A stretch of DNA of 64,000 bases from Desulfovibrio sp. (GCA_024683955.1 JAIKXS010000065.1:1-64000); one strand, 5' to 3'. Counted from the stretch's first letter, positions 34,777 through 44,644 are shown. Numbers and translations are program-made. The notes: a model not told the origin generated them from the letters alone.

Positions 34777-37431
34777 ATGGACCAGGACATCAAACTCACT
34801 CCCATGTTCGAGCAGTATATGCGCATCAAGGCCGACCATCCGGACGCCTTGCTGTTCTACCGCATGGGAGATTTCTACGAGCTCTTCTTTGATGACGCGA
34901 AGACTGCCTCCCGTGAACTGCAGCTCACTCTTACAAGCCGTAACAAGAGTGCCGGAAACGATATTCCCATGTGCGGCGTCCCATGGCATTCTTCACGCAG
35001 CTATATCGCCCAGCTGATCGACAAGGGCTACGTTGTCGCCATCTGTGATCAGATTGAAGACCCGAAAGAGGCAAAGGGACTTGTCAAGCGGGCCGTGACG
35101 CAGGTGATCACCCCCGGAACCATTCTCGATCTGGATAATCTTGACCAGTCAAGCCATAACTATCTGGGTGCCGTGGGATGGAACCAGGAAACGGCGTTTG
35201 GCTTCGTATGGGCCGATATTTCAACGGGATCATGGACCGGCGCCGAATTCCACAAGGAGGAGGACCTCTGGCAGTGGGTCCTCAAAATGAAACCGAAGGA
35301 ACTCCTCCTGCCAAGGGATCTTTCTGTTCCGCCCTACGCCGTTCTTTCCCATATCCATAAAGTCCCTCAGGCCGCCCCGATTCCCCTCTCGAGAGCCGAA
35401 GAATCCGTCTGCAGGGCGCAAAAGGTCCGCTCTGCAAGTGCTCTCGGCCTCGATACAAAGCCTCTTCTGTGTCTGGCCTGCGCCCACCTCCTCACCTATC
35501 TCGAACAGACTCAGCCGACAGCTGTCGAAAAACTAGAGCCCTTCACCCCACTGAATCTCGGTCACCGTATGCTTATCGACGACACGACGGAGCGCAATCT
35601 CGAGCTTTTTACCCGGCAGAACGGGCAAAAAGGCAAGGGAACACTCCGCCACGTTCTTCAGCATACCCTGACCCCCATGGGGGGGCGCCGGCTCGAAGAC
35701 ATGCTTCACCATCCCTTCAGGGATCTTCAACCCATTCTTGAAACGGAGGCGAACGTGGCGTTCTTTGCGGCCAACGACCGCCTGCGCCACGACCTTCGTG
35801 AACAGCTGGAGCACATCTATGACCTGGAACGCCTCACACAGAGAGTCGTTCTCAACCGGACAAGCCCCAAGGACATGGCTGCCATCGCCGCATCCCTTTC
35901 GGCACTCCCGGCCATACATGCCCTTCTTCAGGAACAGTCAGGGCAGGAGGCCCCCTTCGCCACGCTTCTTGAACGTTTTGATCAGCTCTCGGATGTGCGC
36001 GAACACCTTGAAAAAGCCCTTGTCGACGATCCCCCACAACTTATTACCGAAGGGGGACTGTTCAGGTCAGGCTTCAACGAAGAGCTCGACCGCCTCCTTG
36101 ACATGGTGACCCATGCCGAAGAAAAGCTCGCAGCCCTTCTCGAAAAAGAACGGACACAAAGCGGCATAGCCAAACTGAAGCTCGGCTTCAACCGCGTTTT
36201 TGGCTATTACTACGAGGTGTCGCGCTCCCATGCGGAACATATTCCAGACTATTTCGAACGGCGCCAGAGTCTTGCCAACGCCGAACGCTTTACCACTAAA
36301 GAACTAAAGGAGCTCGAGGAGCAGCTTCTTTCCGCCTCCGACAACCGAAAAACGCTCGAGTACAACCTCTTTCTTGCTCTGAGGGAAGACATTTCCGGGG
36401 AAAGGGAACGTCTGCTTTCGCAGGCCAGCCTTCTTGGCGAGCTTGATTACTGGCTCTGCCTGGCAAATGTCGCAAGGGAAAACGGATGGACGATGCCGAC
36501 ATTCATCAACCACCCGGAACTGCGACTTCAGGCGGCACGGCATCCCGTGGTTGAAAGCATTATCGGCAGTGCCAACTATATGCCGAACGATATCAACCTC
36601 GGCCAAACACGAAGTTTCTGTCTTTTGACCGGGCCAAACATGTCCGGAAAATCAACAGTGTTGAGGCAAGTGGCCATCATAGCCATTCTCGCTCAAATGG
36701 GCTCCATGGTGCCCGCTGACCACGCAGAGCTCGGCCTGGTTGACAAACTCTTTTCAAGAGTCGGCGCTTCAGATAACCTCGCACAGGGTGAAAGCACCTT
36801 TATGGTCGAAATGATGGAGACTGCGCGAATCCTCCGTCAGGCAACGAAAAACTCCCTCATCATCCTTGACGAAATCGGACGGGGCACAAGCACCTACGAC
36901 GGTGTCGCTCTTGCCTGGGCCATTGTGGAATACATAGTCAAACGTTTTTCCGGCAAGACACGCACGCTCTTTGCCACGCACTATCATGAACTGACGGAGC
37001 TTGAAGGACGTCTTCCCGTCGTCTTCACCATGAATGTGGCCATCAAGGAATATAACGGAGACATTGTATTCCTGCACAAGCTCATTCCCGGACCGGCTGA
37101 CAAAAGCTACGGTGTTGACGTGGCAAAGCTGGCCGGGATCCCGCGCGAAGTTGTAAACCGGGCAAAGGAACTCCTTCTTCGCCTTGAATCAGGCAGGAAG
37201 GGGATGCAGCAAAGTGTCAGACAGGCGGCCCAGGTCCTTTTACCGGGCCTCGTTCCTGAACAAAAGAACGATGCAGCCGGAGAAAAAACGAGTGAGGCCC
37301 CCCATCCTCTTCTCACGGCCCTCCGTGCGCTTGATCCCGACCGACTGAGCCCCATGGAAGCCCTGCAGCTTCTGACGGACTGGAAGCGGCGTTTCGGCGA
37401 AGAGAGCGCAGATAAGCGAGGAGAACTCTAA
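34777..37431 (+). CDS. mutS: DNA mismatch repair protein MutS
   Basis: MutS recognises mismatches and, with ATP, recruits MutL. The ATG at 34777 gives 884 residues; a TTG six codons upstream is less likely because it abuts the terminator. The mismatch-binding domain begins LTPMFEQYMRIKADHPDALLFYRMGDFYELFFDDA, containing the Phe-x-Glu motif (FYELF). The core helices follow, then the ATPase: LTGPNMSGKSTVLRQVA (Walker A), LIILDEIGRGTSTYDGVALAWA (Walker B/signature) and TLFATHYHELTEL. The C-terminal region carries a helix-turn-helix dimer motif. DUF1992 gene starts 3 nt after its stop. Confidence 0.97.
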   Translation: MDQDIKLTPMFEQYMRIKADHPDALLFYRMGDFYELFFDDAKTASRELQLTLTSRNKSAGNDIPMCGVPWHSSRSYIAQLIDKGYVVAICDQIEDPKEAKGLVKRAVTQVITPGTILDLDNLDQSSHNYLGAVGWNQETAFGFVWADISTGSWTGAEFHKEEDLWQWVLKMKPKELLLPRDLSVPPYAVLSHIHKVPQAAPIPLSRAEESVCRAQKVRSASALGLDTKPLLCLACAHLLTYLEQTQPTAVEKLEPFTPLNLGHRMLIDDTTERNLELFTRQNGQKGKGTLRHVLQHTLTPMGGRRLEDMLHHPFRDLQPILETEANVAFFAANDRLRHDLREQLEHIYDLERLTQRVVLNRTSPKDMAAIAASLSALPAIHALLQEQSGQEAPFATLLERFDQLSDVREHLEKALVDDPPQLITEGGLFRSGFNEELDRLLDMVTHAEEKLAALLEKERTQSGIAKLKLGFNRVFGYYYEVSRSHAEHIPDYFERRQSLANAERFTTKELKELEEQLLSASDNRKTLEYNLFLALREDISGERERLLSQASLLGELDYWLCLANVARENGWTMPTFINHPELRLQAARHPVVESIIGSANYMPNDINLGQTRSFCLLTGPNMSGKSTVLRQVAIIAILAQMGSMVPADHAELGLVDKLFSRVGASDNLAQGESTFMVEMMETARILRQATKNSLIILDEIGRGTSTYDGVALAWAIVEYIVKRFSGKTRTLFATHYHELTELEGRLPVVFTMNVAIKEYNGDIVFLHKLIPGPADKSYGVDVAKLAGIPREVVNRAKELLLRLESGRKGMQQSVRQAAQVLLPGLVPEQKNDAAGEKTSEAPHPLLTALRALDPDRLSPMEALQLLTDWKRRFGEESADKRGEL

Positions 37432-37433
37432 CA

Positions 37434-37835
37434 ATGGACATATCCCCTTTTCAGGCCATTTCCTACATAGCAGAACAACGTATATCCGAAGCCATGGCGG
37501 AAGGCGCCTTTGACAATCTTCCCGGCAAGGGACGCCCCCTCGAACTTGAAGATATGAGCAATGTACCGGAGGAACTGCGCATGGCCTATACCATTTTGCG
37601 CAATGCCGGCTGTCTGGCTCCCGAGCTTCAGGAACGTAAGGACATAAACCGCATGCTCGACCTCCTTGAAGGCATGGAGGATGAAAAAGAACGCGTCAAA
37701 GGCATGGAAAAATTGCGATTTCTCCTCGACCGCAGCAGAATGCGCTATAAGCGGCCTATTCAGCTTGAAGAGGATGACCCCTACTACGCCGAGGTGATTG
37801 CCCGCATGGGACACCTTGAAAAACACACGAAATAG
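37434..37835 (+). CDS. DUF1992 (DnaJC28 conserved domain) protein
   Basis: This 133-residue protein matches the DUF1992 family, named from DnaJ homolog subfamily C member 28: AEQRISEAMAEGAFDNLPGKGRPLEL near residue 12 is the signature, followed by MAYTILRNAGCLAPELQERKDI. It lacks a J domain, membrane segment or signal peptide. Function is unknown. It starts 3 nt after mutS and is probably translated from the same message, though no functional link to repair is established. Confidence 0.88.
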   Translation: MDISPFQAISYIAEQRISEAMAEGAFDNLPGKGRPLELEDMSNVPEELRMAYTILRNAGCLAPELQERKDINRMLDLLEGMEDEKERVKGMEKLRFLLDRSRMRYKRPIQLEEDDPYYAEVIARMGHLEKHTK

Positions 37836-38726
37836 GCGGAACCGCACATCCTTCCACAAAACGCCCCTGAAAAACGCCAAACCGGGTGAGTGAAAAAAAA
37901 TCCGGGCCGGCACTATGCGGGACACTGTCTTCTCCCCGGAATTCCTGACAAGCAAAGGAGAAGTAGCTGATTATTGTGTCATAATATAATTGAAAATATC
38001 TTTCATATCGCCCTTTACGTAGACATTCCCTTCCACACATCACCCACACTCCCCGCATAAGCATAGCCTGCTACACGCCTGTTACTCACGACCAGCAAAT
38101 ATACTGCCTTTTCTACGCGCGCGACATCGCATCCATATTGACGTTCTAGAGTTTTTTTTGCTACTCTTAAAATGACCATAAAATTGGTCAAAAGTCGCTT
38201 ATGGTACAAAAAAAGTACTACCTGCCCCTCTCCCTTTATAGGAAAATCGCATACAATTTTTTTTCTAAAGACCAACAAGTTTCTATATAAAACCACTGTT
38301 GTATATACTACAGCAATACATATAATAATGTAATATTAATACTAAATTTCTTCATTTATAGCTAAATAATGATCTATATATTGACGCCATCAACGACAAT
38401 ATTAAATACTTAAGGCTTCAAAAATTATTTCACGATCAGACATAAAAAGCTACATGCATTTTTTTCTTTTGTGATTTCTGTCATAATATATATTTAAACA
38501 TACTTTAAACGACATTTTTTTCATCATTGAAACAATGTAAAGCATATACTTTTTATAATGAATATGAAAAATATATAATTATTTCAGTATTTTGCAAAAA
38601 CTACTACCGAGATGTGCTAAAATACGCAATTGAAAGACAATGGTACTACCAGCATATAAGATATAAAAAATATCTAAAAAAATACATACAAGCTGTATTG
38701 CATAATTTTTCATAATTTGGTGCCAG
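37836..38726. other. AT-rich upstream region of the lactate operon
   Basis: Nearly 900 nt, very AT-rich from 37,970, without a credible gene; a 62-codon Lys/Tyr-rich frame at 38527-38715 is what AT-rich DNA yields by chance. An inverted repeat TGACCA (38173-38178) / TGGTCA (38185-38190) could be a regulator site. The region is a plausible place for activator sites of the promoter at 38727. Confidence 0.4.
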
Positions 38727-38742
38727 TGGCACTTTTATGGCC
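38727..38742 (+). promoter_or_regulatory. candidate sigma54 (-24/-12) promoter of the lactate operon
   Basis: TGGCAC (38727-38732) with the GG at 38728-38729 and a GC at 38740-38741, exactly 10 nt apart as sigma54 requires. The -24 half is perfect (TGGCAC); the -12 half reads TGGC rather than TTGC. It lies about 100 nt before the first gene. Lactate utilisation genes of Desulfovibrio vulgaris are, as I recall, sigma54-controlled, which supports the reading. Confidence 0.5.
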
Positions 38743-38839
38743 CCGTCAAGGGAAAACACTGTTCTCTATCCGCATGAGCGGATGATCACTATTCAGCATT
38801 GGTCGGACAGCTCTCGTACCACCAGATTGAGGAGGATGC

Positions 38840-40225
38840 ATGGCAAGTCAAGGCTTAATCTCCGATTTTGAGCAGATGCTCGGCAAGGAGAATGTTTTTT
38901 CTTCTGAAGCTGATCTGCAAAGTTATTCGTATGATTCCGCTGTACTCGAACCCGTCATCCCGTCTCTCGTCGTTCGTCCCACAAACAGCGAACAACTTGC
39001 GGCTGCCGTTACAAAACTCTATGAGAACGGCATCCCGATGACGGTACGAGGGTCCGGTACAAACCTTTCAGGCGGTACCATTCCGGACAAAAGCGAAACG
39101 GTTGTCATTCTGACAACGGGCTTGACTCGGATACTGGAAATCAACTCCAATGATCTCTATGCAGTTGTTGAACCCGGCGTCATCACGGCACAGTTCGCCC
39201 AGGAAGTGGCCAAAAGCAACCTCTTCTATCCTCCGGACCCGGGTTCCCAGGCGGTTTCCACCATCGGTGGCAACATCGCTGAAAACGCCGGCGGTCTCCG
39301 CGGACTTAAATACGGCGTCACCAAGGACTATGTCATGGGTCTGGAATTTTTTGACGCCACGGGCGCCCTCGTGAAAACAGGCTCACGTACCGTCAAATGT
39401 GTCACGGGATACAACCTCGCCGGTATGATGATCCAGTCTGAGGGGACACTTGGCGTCATCTCTCAGGCCATCCTAAAACTTGTCCCCCCGCCAAAGGCTT
39501 CTCGTGCCCTCATGGCAGTCTTTGACAATATCCAGAACGCGGCCGAAGCCGTGGCCGGCATCATTGCTGCCCACGTTCTTCCCTGTACGCTGGAATTCCT
39601 TGACAACAACACCATTGTACGCGTGGACGACTTTACCCACGCCGGTCTTCCGCGCGAAGCCGGCGCCATCCTCCTCATTGAAGTGGACGGCCATCCGGCC
39701 CAGGTCGAAGACGACGCTGCCGCCGTGGAAAAGGTTCTGAAGGAAAACAAGGCGACCGCCGTCCACATTCCGAAGGACGCGGCCGAGAAGTTCAAACTCT
39801 GGGAAGCACGCCGTATGGCTCTCCCGGTTCTCGCCCGCTGCCGTCCGACCACTGTTCTTGAAGACGCGACCGTTCCGCGTTCACAGATTCCTGCCATGAT
39901 GAAGGCCGTGAACGAAATCGCCGCGAAATACAAAGTTGAAGTCGGCACGTTTGGCCATGCTGGCGACGGCAATCTCCATCCGACCTTCCTCTGCGACAAG
40001 CGTGACAAAGAGGAATATCACCGCGTGGAACTCGCCATCGACGAAATGTTCGATGTGGCCATTAACCTTCAGGGTACACTTTCCGGCGAACACGGGATCG
40101 GAACCGCAAAATCCAAGTGGATGGAAAAGGAAACCTCGCGCGGTACCATTCTTTTCTCCCAGCGTCTCCGCCGCGCCCTCGACCCCAAGGGTCTTCTGAA
40201 TCCGTCAAAACTGGTGGGTATCTAA
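38840..40225 (+). CDS. FAD-binding oxidoreductase, GlcD/D-lactate dehydrogenase type
   Basis: The 461 residues combine a PCMH/FAD_binding_4 domain (VVRPTNSEQLAAAVTKLYENGIPMTVRGSGTNLSGGTIP from about residue 41, then PPDPGSQAVSTIGGNIAENAGGLRGLKYG) with the FAD-oxidase C-terminal domain containing VGTFGHAGDGNLHPTFL and SGEHGIGTAK. This matches glycolate-oxidase GlcD and the respiratory D-lactate dehydrogenases of sulfate reducers. The next gene encodes its Fe-S partner. It would oxidise D-lactate to pyruvate and pass electrons to membrane carriers. A GAGGAGG ribosome-binding site precedes the ATG. Glycolate as substrate cannot be excluded. Confidence 0.9.
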   Translation: MASQGLISDFEQMLGKENVFSSEADLQSYSYDSAVLEPVIPSLVVRPTNSEQLAAAVTKLYENGIPMTVRGSGTNLSGGTIPDKSETVVILTTGLTRILEINSNDLYAVVEPGVITAQFAQEVAKSNLFYPPDPGSQAVSTIGGNIAENAGGLRGLKYGVTKDYVMGLEFFDATGALVKTGSRTVKCVTGYNLAGMMIQSEGTLGVISQAILKLVPPPKASRALMAVFDNIQNAAEAVAGIIAAHVLPCTLEFLDNNTIVRVDDFTHAGLPREAGAILLIEVDGHPAQVEDDAAAVEKVLKENKATAVHIPKDAAEKFKLWEARRMALPVLARCRPTTVLEDATVPRSQIPAMMKAVNEIAAKYKVEVGTFGHAGDGNLHPTFLCDKRDKEEYHRVELAIDEMFDVAINLQGTLSGEHGIGTAKSKWMEKETSRGTILFSQRLRRALDPKGLLNPSKLVGI

Positions 40226-40226
40226 T

Positions 40227-41516
40227 ATGGATAGTCTTACCTCATTAGCCCAGCGCCTCATGGCGCTTGATGACAAACTCACAGATTGCATGCGCTGCGG
40301 CATGTGTCAGGCTGTCTGTCCCATGTTTGGTGCTTCCGGCATGGAAGCGGACGTGGCCAGAGGCAAACTGGCCCTGATTGGCAATATGGCCCATGAGATT
40401 TTCCGTGATCCCGACGCGTTGAGCGACAAACTCGGGCGCTGTCTTCTCTGCGGGTCCTGTCAGGCTGCGTGTCCTCCTGGGGTAAAAATCATGGATATCT
40501 TCCGGGAATCCCGTGAGGTTGTTCACGAATTTCTCGGTCTCCACCCCGCGAAAAAGCTCATCTTCCGACAACTCCTCGGACATCCGAAGCTTTTTAACCT
40601 CGCCATGAGCGTTGGCGCCCCCGTGCAGAAGCTTCTCTTCCGCTCGTCCAACGACCGGCAGGGAACCGTTTGTGCCCCCATGCTTGACTTCATGCTTGGT
40701 GACAGACACATCCGCCCCCTTGCCAAACAAAGTCTTCACGCCAAATACGGATTTCTCGATGAAAGCCGTGCCCCCAACAAACTTCAGGTAGCCTTCTTTC
40801 CGGGCTGTCTTGGGGATAAGATGTACACGGAGATGTCCGAGGCCTGCATCAAGGTGCTCCATCACCACGGTGTTGCCATCTATATGCCCGATACATTTGC
40901 CTGCTGCGGCATCCCGGCTGTTTCATCGGGCGACGCAAAAGGCATGCTGAACCAGCTTTCCTGCAACCTGGCCCTTCTCGCCAACAGATCCTTTGACTAC
41001 CTCGTCACTCCGTGCGGATCCTGTACGTCGACCATCAAGGAACTCTGGCCGGAATACGCGGAACGCCTTGACGACACCTCGGCCAGGGTTGCCAAAAGCA
41101 TCTCCGACAGGACCATGGACATTAATGCCTTCCTCATCGACGTTCTTCACGTGGAACCAAAAACACCTAAGGAAGGAGCCGTAAAGGTCACCTACCACGA
41201 TTCCTGCCACCTGAAAAAATCCCTCGGCATCTCGGCACAGCCCCGAACCCTTCTCAAGGCGAACGAGAACTACTCTCTCGTTGAAATGAACGAGGCCGAC
41301 CGCTGTTGCGGATGCGGTGGTTCATTCAACCTTTTCCATTATGATTACAGCCGTAAGATCGGCCAGCGCAAACGCGACAACGTCGTTCAGAGTGGCGCGG
41401 CTGTTGTGACGGCTGGCTGTCCTGCGTGCATGATGCAGCTTGAAGACGTACTCTCACACAACGGCGATCCCGTCACTGTGAAGCATCCTGTTGAACTGTA
41501 CGCGGAGACTCTCTGA
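40227..41516 (+). CDS. GlcF-like iron-sulfur subunit of D-lactate dehydrogenase
   Basis: The 429 residues carry two N-terminal [4Fe-4S] ferredoxin motifs (CMRCGMCQAVCP near residue 24, CLLCGSCQAACP near 71) and two C-terminal cysteine-rich CCG domains (FACCGIPAVSSG near 228, and HDSCHLKKSLG with RCCGCGGSFNLF near 330-370). This is the architecture of GlcF/LldE-type electron-transfer subunits, which accept electrons from the FAD subunit. It starts one base after the FAD subunit gene, so the two should be made together. Confidence 0.9.
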   Translation: MDSLTSLAQRLMALDDKLTDCMRCGMCQAVCPMFGASGMEADVARGKLALIGNMAHEIFRDPDALSDKLGRCLLCGSCQAACPPGVKIMDIFRESREVVHEFLGLHPAKKLIFRQLLGHPKLFNLAMSVGAPVQKLLFRSSNDRQGTVCAPMLDFMLGDRHIRPLAKQSLHAKYGFLDESRAPNKLQVAFFPGCLGDKMYTEMSEACIKVLHHHGVAIYMPDTFACCGIPAVSSGDAKGMLNQLSCNLALLANRSFDYLVTPCGSCTSTIKELWPEYAERLDDTSARVAKSISDRTMDINAFLIDVLHVEPKTPKEGAVKVTYHDSCHLKKSLGISAQPRTLLKANENYSLVEMNEADRCCGCGGSFNLFHYDYSRKIGQRKRDNVVQSGAAVVTAGCPACMMQLEDVLSHNGDPVTVKHPVELYAETL

Positions 41517-41559
41517 TACGATGGGGCATCCCCCAACTCTCCCGGAGAAGGAGCATACT

Positions 41560-42189
41560 ATGCCTGAAACCAATCAGGAACTGATAGAAAACTTCAAGGC
41601 CAAAGCGGCCCTTGTCAACGCAACGGTCGTCGAAAAATCATCCCTTGCCGAGGCCCTTGCCTATATTGTGGATGTCTGCGACACAAAGCAGGCAGCCCAG
41701 CTGCTGAGCGATGAAAACGTCGAGAAAGGCCCGAATGGGCCTCTCGGCTGCCCCACACGGGCGACCAAAATTCTCGCGGCTCCCGATTTGGACGGAGACT
41801 CGTTCACAAAGCTTGAAAGCCTCTGCGAAGGAAAAAATATTTCCTGTATCCGCGAAAATCTGCGCAAGCACCTGGCCGGTATCGATGTCGGTGTCTCATA
41901 TGCCGAGCTCGGAGTCGCCGCCAGCGCTACCTGCATGGCCAAGACCGACAGGGAAGACGTTCGGCTTGCCGGCATGATTTCCGAGATTCATGTCATCCTG
42001 CTTGACAAAACAAAACTCTATCCCGATCTCCCCTCCATCGCGCCCCAGCTGCGCGCTCACATGAGCGATGGGCAACGAAGCTACACAACCTTCATCACGG
42101 GTCCGAGCCGCACAGCCGACATCGAACGTGTCGGTGCCATCGGCGTACACGGTCCCCTGGAACTGCACATCATTCTTTTGGAGGGCTAA
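41560..42189 (+). CDS. lutC: LutC/LldG lactate utilisation protein (LUD domain)
   Basis: This is the small LUD-domain subunit of the three-part, non-flavin L-lactate dehydrogenase LutABC/LldEFG. The ATG at 41560 follows AGAAGGAGCATACT and gives 209 residues. The C-terminal LUD features are visible: GVSYAELGVAASATCMAKTD, then FITGPSRTADIERVGAIGVHGPLELHIILL, the family ending. Lacking iron-sulfur motifs it depends on the next gene, 3 nt downstream, for the redox centres. Confidence 0.92.
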   Translation: MPETNQELIENFKAKAALVNATVVEKSSLAEALAYIVDVCDTKQAAQLLSDENVEKGPNGPLGCPTRATKILAAPDLDGDSFTKLESLCEGKNISCIRENLRKHLAGIDVGVSYAELGVAASATCMAKTDREDVRLAGMISEIHVILLDKTKLYPDLPSIAPQLRAHMSDGQRSYTTFITGPSRTADIERVGAIGVHGPLELHIILLEG

Positions 42190-42192
42190 ATC

Positions 42193-44346
42193 ATGCATAC
42201 AGCACCAACGAGCGCAAGCGACTATCATAAGAAACTTGATGAGGCGCTCCATGACGATTTCCTGCGCAGAACTCTGGACACGTTCGCCGTTTCCTACCGC
42301 GAAAGCAGGGCTGCGGTCTTCAAGGAAGTCGACGAACGAGGGCTCATCAAAAAAATTGCGGACGCGAAGGACTATGCCTGCCAGCACATGGACGAGCTCT
42401 ACGAGCAGTTCAAAGGCGAGGCTGAAAAACGCGGGGTCAAGGTCCATCTTGCAAAGGATGCAGCGGATGCCCGCCGCATCATTGCCCAGATCGGCCATGA
42501 GAACAATGTGCGTCGCATTGTCAAATCAAAATCCATGACCGCAGAGGAAATCGAGCTCAATCCAGAACTTGAGCGTCAGGGCTTTATCGTCGACGAAACA
42601 GACCTTGGCGAATGGATTATCCAGCTCCGCCATGAAGGTCCATCCCACATGGTCATGCCGGCCATCCACCTTTCCCGCTATCAGGTAGCTGATGTTTTTG
42701 AAAAGGAAACCGGGGAAAAACAGGACAGGGAAGACATCCAGCGTCTTGTCAAGGTGGCCCGCGTCCAGCTGCGTCGCAAATTCATCGCCGCGGACATGGG
42801 CATAAGCGGTGCGAACTTCGCCGTGGCAGAATGTGGCGCCATGGCAACGGTGACCAACGAGGGCAACGCCAGAATGGTTACGACCCTCCCACGCGTCCAT
42901 GTCGCCATCTGCGGTCTCGACAAACTGATCCCGACCCTTGACCAGGCACTGACGACCCTGCTTGTCCTGCCTCGTAACGCCACGGCCCAGCGTCTCACAA
43001 GCTACGTGTCATGGATTTGCGGTGCTGGCGAATGCGCAAGCGCCACCGGTGGCGAAAAGGTCATGCATATCGTCTTTCTCGACAATGGCCGCACAACCAT
43101 TGCAAAGGATCCCCTCTTCAAGCAGATCTTCCGCTGCGTACGCTGCGGTGCCTGCGCCAATGTCTGTCCGGTCTTCCGTCTTGTCGGTGGCCACAAGATG
43201 GGCTACATCTATATCGGAGCCATCGGTCTTATTCTGACCTACTTCTTCCATGGCAAGGACAAGGCAAAGATTCTCTGCCAGAACTGCGTTGGCTGTGAAT
43301 CCTGCGCCAACGTGTGCGCCGGCGGTATTGATCTCCCCATGCTCATCCGCGAAATCAGAAGCCGGCTGACGGAGGAAGAAGGCAATGCTCCGGGAGCCCT
43401 CATGAGCGCGGCCATGAAGAACCGCAAAATCTTCCACTCCCTGCTCAAGTTCGCAAGTTTTGCCCAGAAACCGTTCACGGGCGGCACGCAGTTCCAGCGT
43501 CACCTTCCTGCCATGTTCCTCGGCAAGCACGGCTTCAAGGCCCTTCCGGCCATTGCGGACAAGTCCTTCAGGGACCGCTGGCCGAACCTCAAGCCACAGG
43601 TGACCAATCCTGTTATGCGTATTGCCATCTTTGCAGGCTGTGCGCAGGACTTCGTCTATCCGGAACAGCTCGAGGCCTTTGTCTCAATCCTGAAGGCCAA
43701 AAATGTGGCGGTTGAATTTCCCATGGAGCAGACCTGCTGCGGTCTTCCGCTCGAGATGATGGGACAGCGCGCATCGGCAAAGGACGTGGCGAAGCAAAAT
43801 ATCAACGCCTTCTTCGGCGGCAACTACGATGCCATTGTGACCCTTTGCGCGAGTTGCGCCTCCCATCTGAAATATACCTACCCCCATCTTTTGGAAAACG
43901 ATCCGGAAATGGCAGGCAGGGTCAGGGATTTCGCCGACAGGGTCATGGACTTCAGCTCCTTTGTGCACGACAAGCTGAAAATGACAAAGGATGACTTCAC
44001 AAACGACGGTGAAAAGATTACCTATCACGCCTCCTGCCACCTCTGCAGAAAGCTCAATGTACGTGACGCGCCACGGGATCTCATCCGCGATGCCGGCGAC
44101 TACGTGCCCTGTGATGAAGAAGAAGTCTGCTGCGGCTTTGGCGGAACCTATTCCGCAAAATTCCCGGAAATTTCCGCCAAACTTCTTGAAAAGAAACTCG
44201 ATAACGTGGCGAAGACCGGTGCGAGCCGCCTTGTCGTTGACTGCCCCGGTTGCGTTATGCAGCTGAAGGGTGGCGCTGAAAAACGCCACATGCACGTCAA
44301 GGTCCAGCATATCTCCGAGCTTCTGGCTGAACACCTTAAAAAATAA
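42193..44346 (+). CDS. LutB-LutA (LldF-LldE) fusion, iron-sulfur subunit of L-lactate dehydrogenase
   Basis: The 717 residues fuse two proteins that are separate in Bacillus and E. coli-type operons. Residues ~1-300 are the LutB LUD domain (KSKSMTAEEIELN, ISGANFAVAECGAMATVTNEGNARM). Two ferredoxin motifs follow (CVRCGACANVCP near 315, CQNCVGCESCANVC near 363). Residues ~475-715 are LutA-like, with two CCG domains (CCGLPLEMMG with CASCASHLKYTYP; ASCHLCRKLN with CCGFGGTYSAKFPE). Together with LutC it would oxidise L-lactate to pyruvate. The same organisation is known, as I recall, from Desulfovibrio vulgaris. Confidence 0.92.
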   Translation: MHTAPTSASDYHKKLDEALHDDFLRRTLDTFAVSYRESRAAVFKEVDERGLIKKIADAKDYACQHMDELYEQFKGEAEKRGVKVHLAKDAADARRIIAQIGHENNVRRIVKSKSMTAEEIELNPELERQGFIVDETDLGEWIIQLRHEGPSHMVMPAIHLSRYQVADVFEKETGEKQDREDIQRLVKVARVQLRRKFIAADMGISGANFAVAECGAMATVTNEGNARMVTTLPRVHVAICGLDKLIPTLDQALTTLLVLPRNATAQRLTSYVSWICGAGECASATGGEKVMHIVFLDNGRTTIAKDPLFKQIFRCVRCGACANVCPVFRLVGGHKMGYIYIGAIGLILTYFFHGKDKAKILCQNCVGCESCANVCAGGIDLPMLIREIRSRLTEEEGNAPGALMSAAMKNRKIFHSLLKFASFAQKPFTGGTQFQRHLPAMFLGKHGFKALPAIADKSFRDRWPNLKPQVTNPVMRIAIFAGCAQDFVYPEQLEAFVSILKAKNVAVEFPMEQTCCGLPLEMMGQRASAKDVAKQNINAFFGGNYDAIVTLCASCASHLKYTYPHLLENDPEMAGRVRDFADRVMDFSSFVHDKLKMTKDDFTNDGEKITYHASCHLCRKLNVRDAPRDLIRDAGDYVPCDEEEVCCGFGGTYSAKFPEISAKLLEKKLDNVAKTGASRLVVDCPGCVMQLKGGAEKRHMHVKVQHISELLAEHLKK

Positions 44347-44358
44347 CGGCTTCCGGAA

Positions 44359-44379
44359 GGGAGGGGATATTCCCCTCCC
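44359..44379 (+). terminator. hairpin at the end of the lut operon
   Basis: GGGAGGGG (44359-44366) and CCCCTCCC (44372-44379) form a perfect 8-bp stem with 5-nt loop, 13 nt after the LutB-LutA stop. Only a short T-rich tail (ATTTTC) follows, so it may terminate partially and allow some reading into lldP. Confidence 0.55.
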
Positions 44380-44644
44380 CCATTTTCATGTGCGCGGGCG
44401 GATATGATAAAGGGCCTCCAAATGGGGACTTCCCCGCAGCCCCACCAACCCGTCCACGCCGGGCCAGGGACAGCATGCCGAATCTCTTTCCTTCGGTCTG
44501 AGTTTCAGCTGACGCCGTTCCCTGTCACAGGCACCGTAGCGTCCCCTCCCTCGGGACGGTGATACAGGCCACAACCTTGAATTGTATGCTTCTCTTTTGA
44601 GTACGTTGATGTTCGATGTGCTGCAGGCAGCACTGATCATCTAG
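44380..44644. other. spacer upstream of the TnpB relic
   Basis: No intact gene. The plus frame read just before the relic (44542-44641) is open and ends in an in-frame TAG; its last codons, DVLQAALII-stop-AAGQ, look like a decayed form of the DVNAALNILAAGQ segment of TnpB, so some of this stretch is probably transposon debris. The minus-strand frame 44386-44640 is unrecognisable. Confidence 0.35.

Noticed and set aside
38527..38715. Lys/Tyr-rich 62-codon frame upstream of the lactate operon
   Set aside because: Arises from AT-rich DNA; no ribosome-binding site and no family resemblance.
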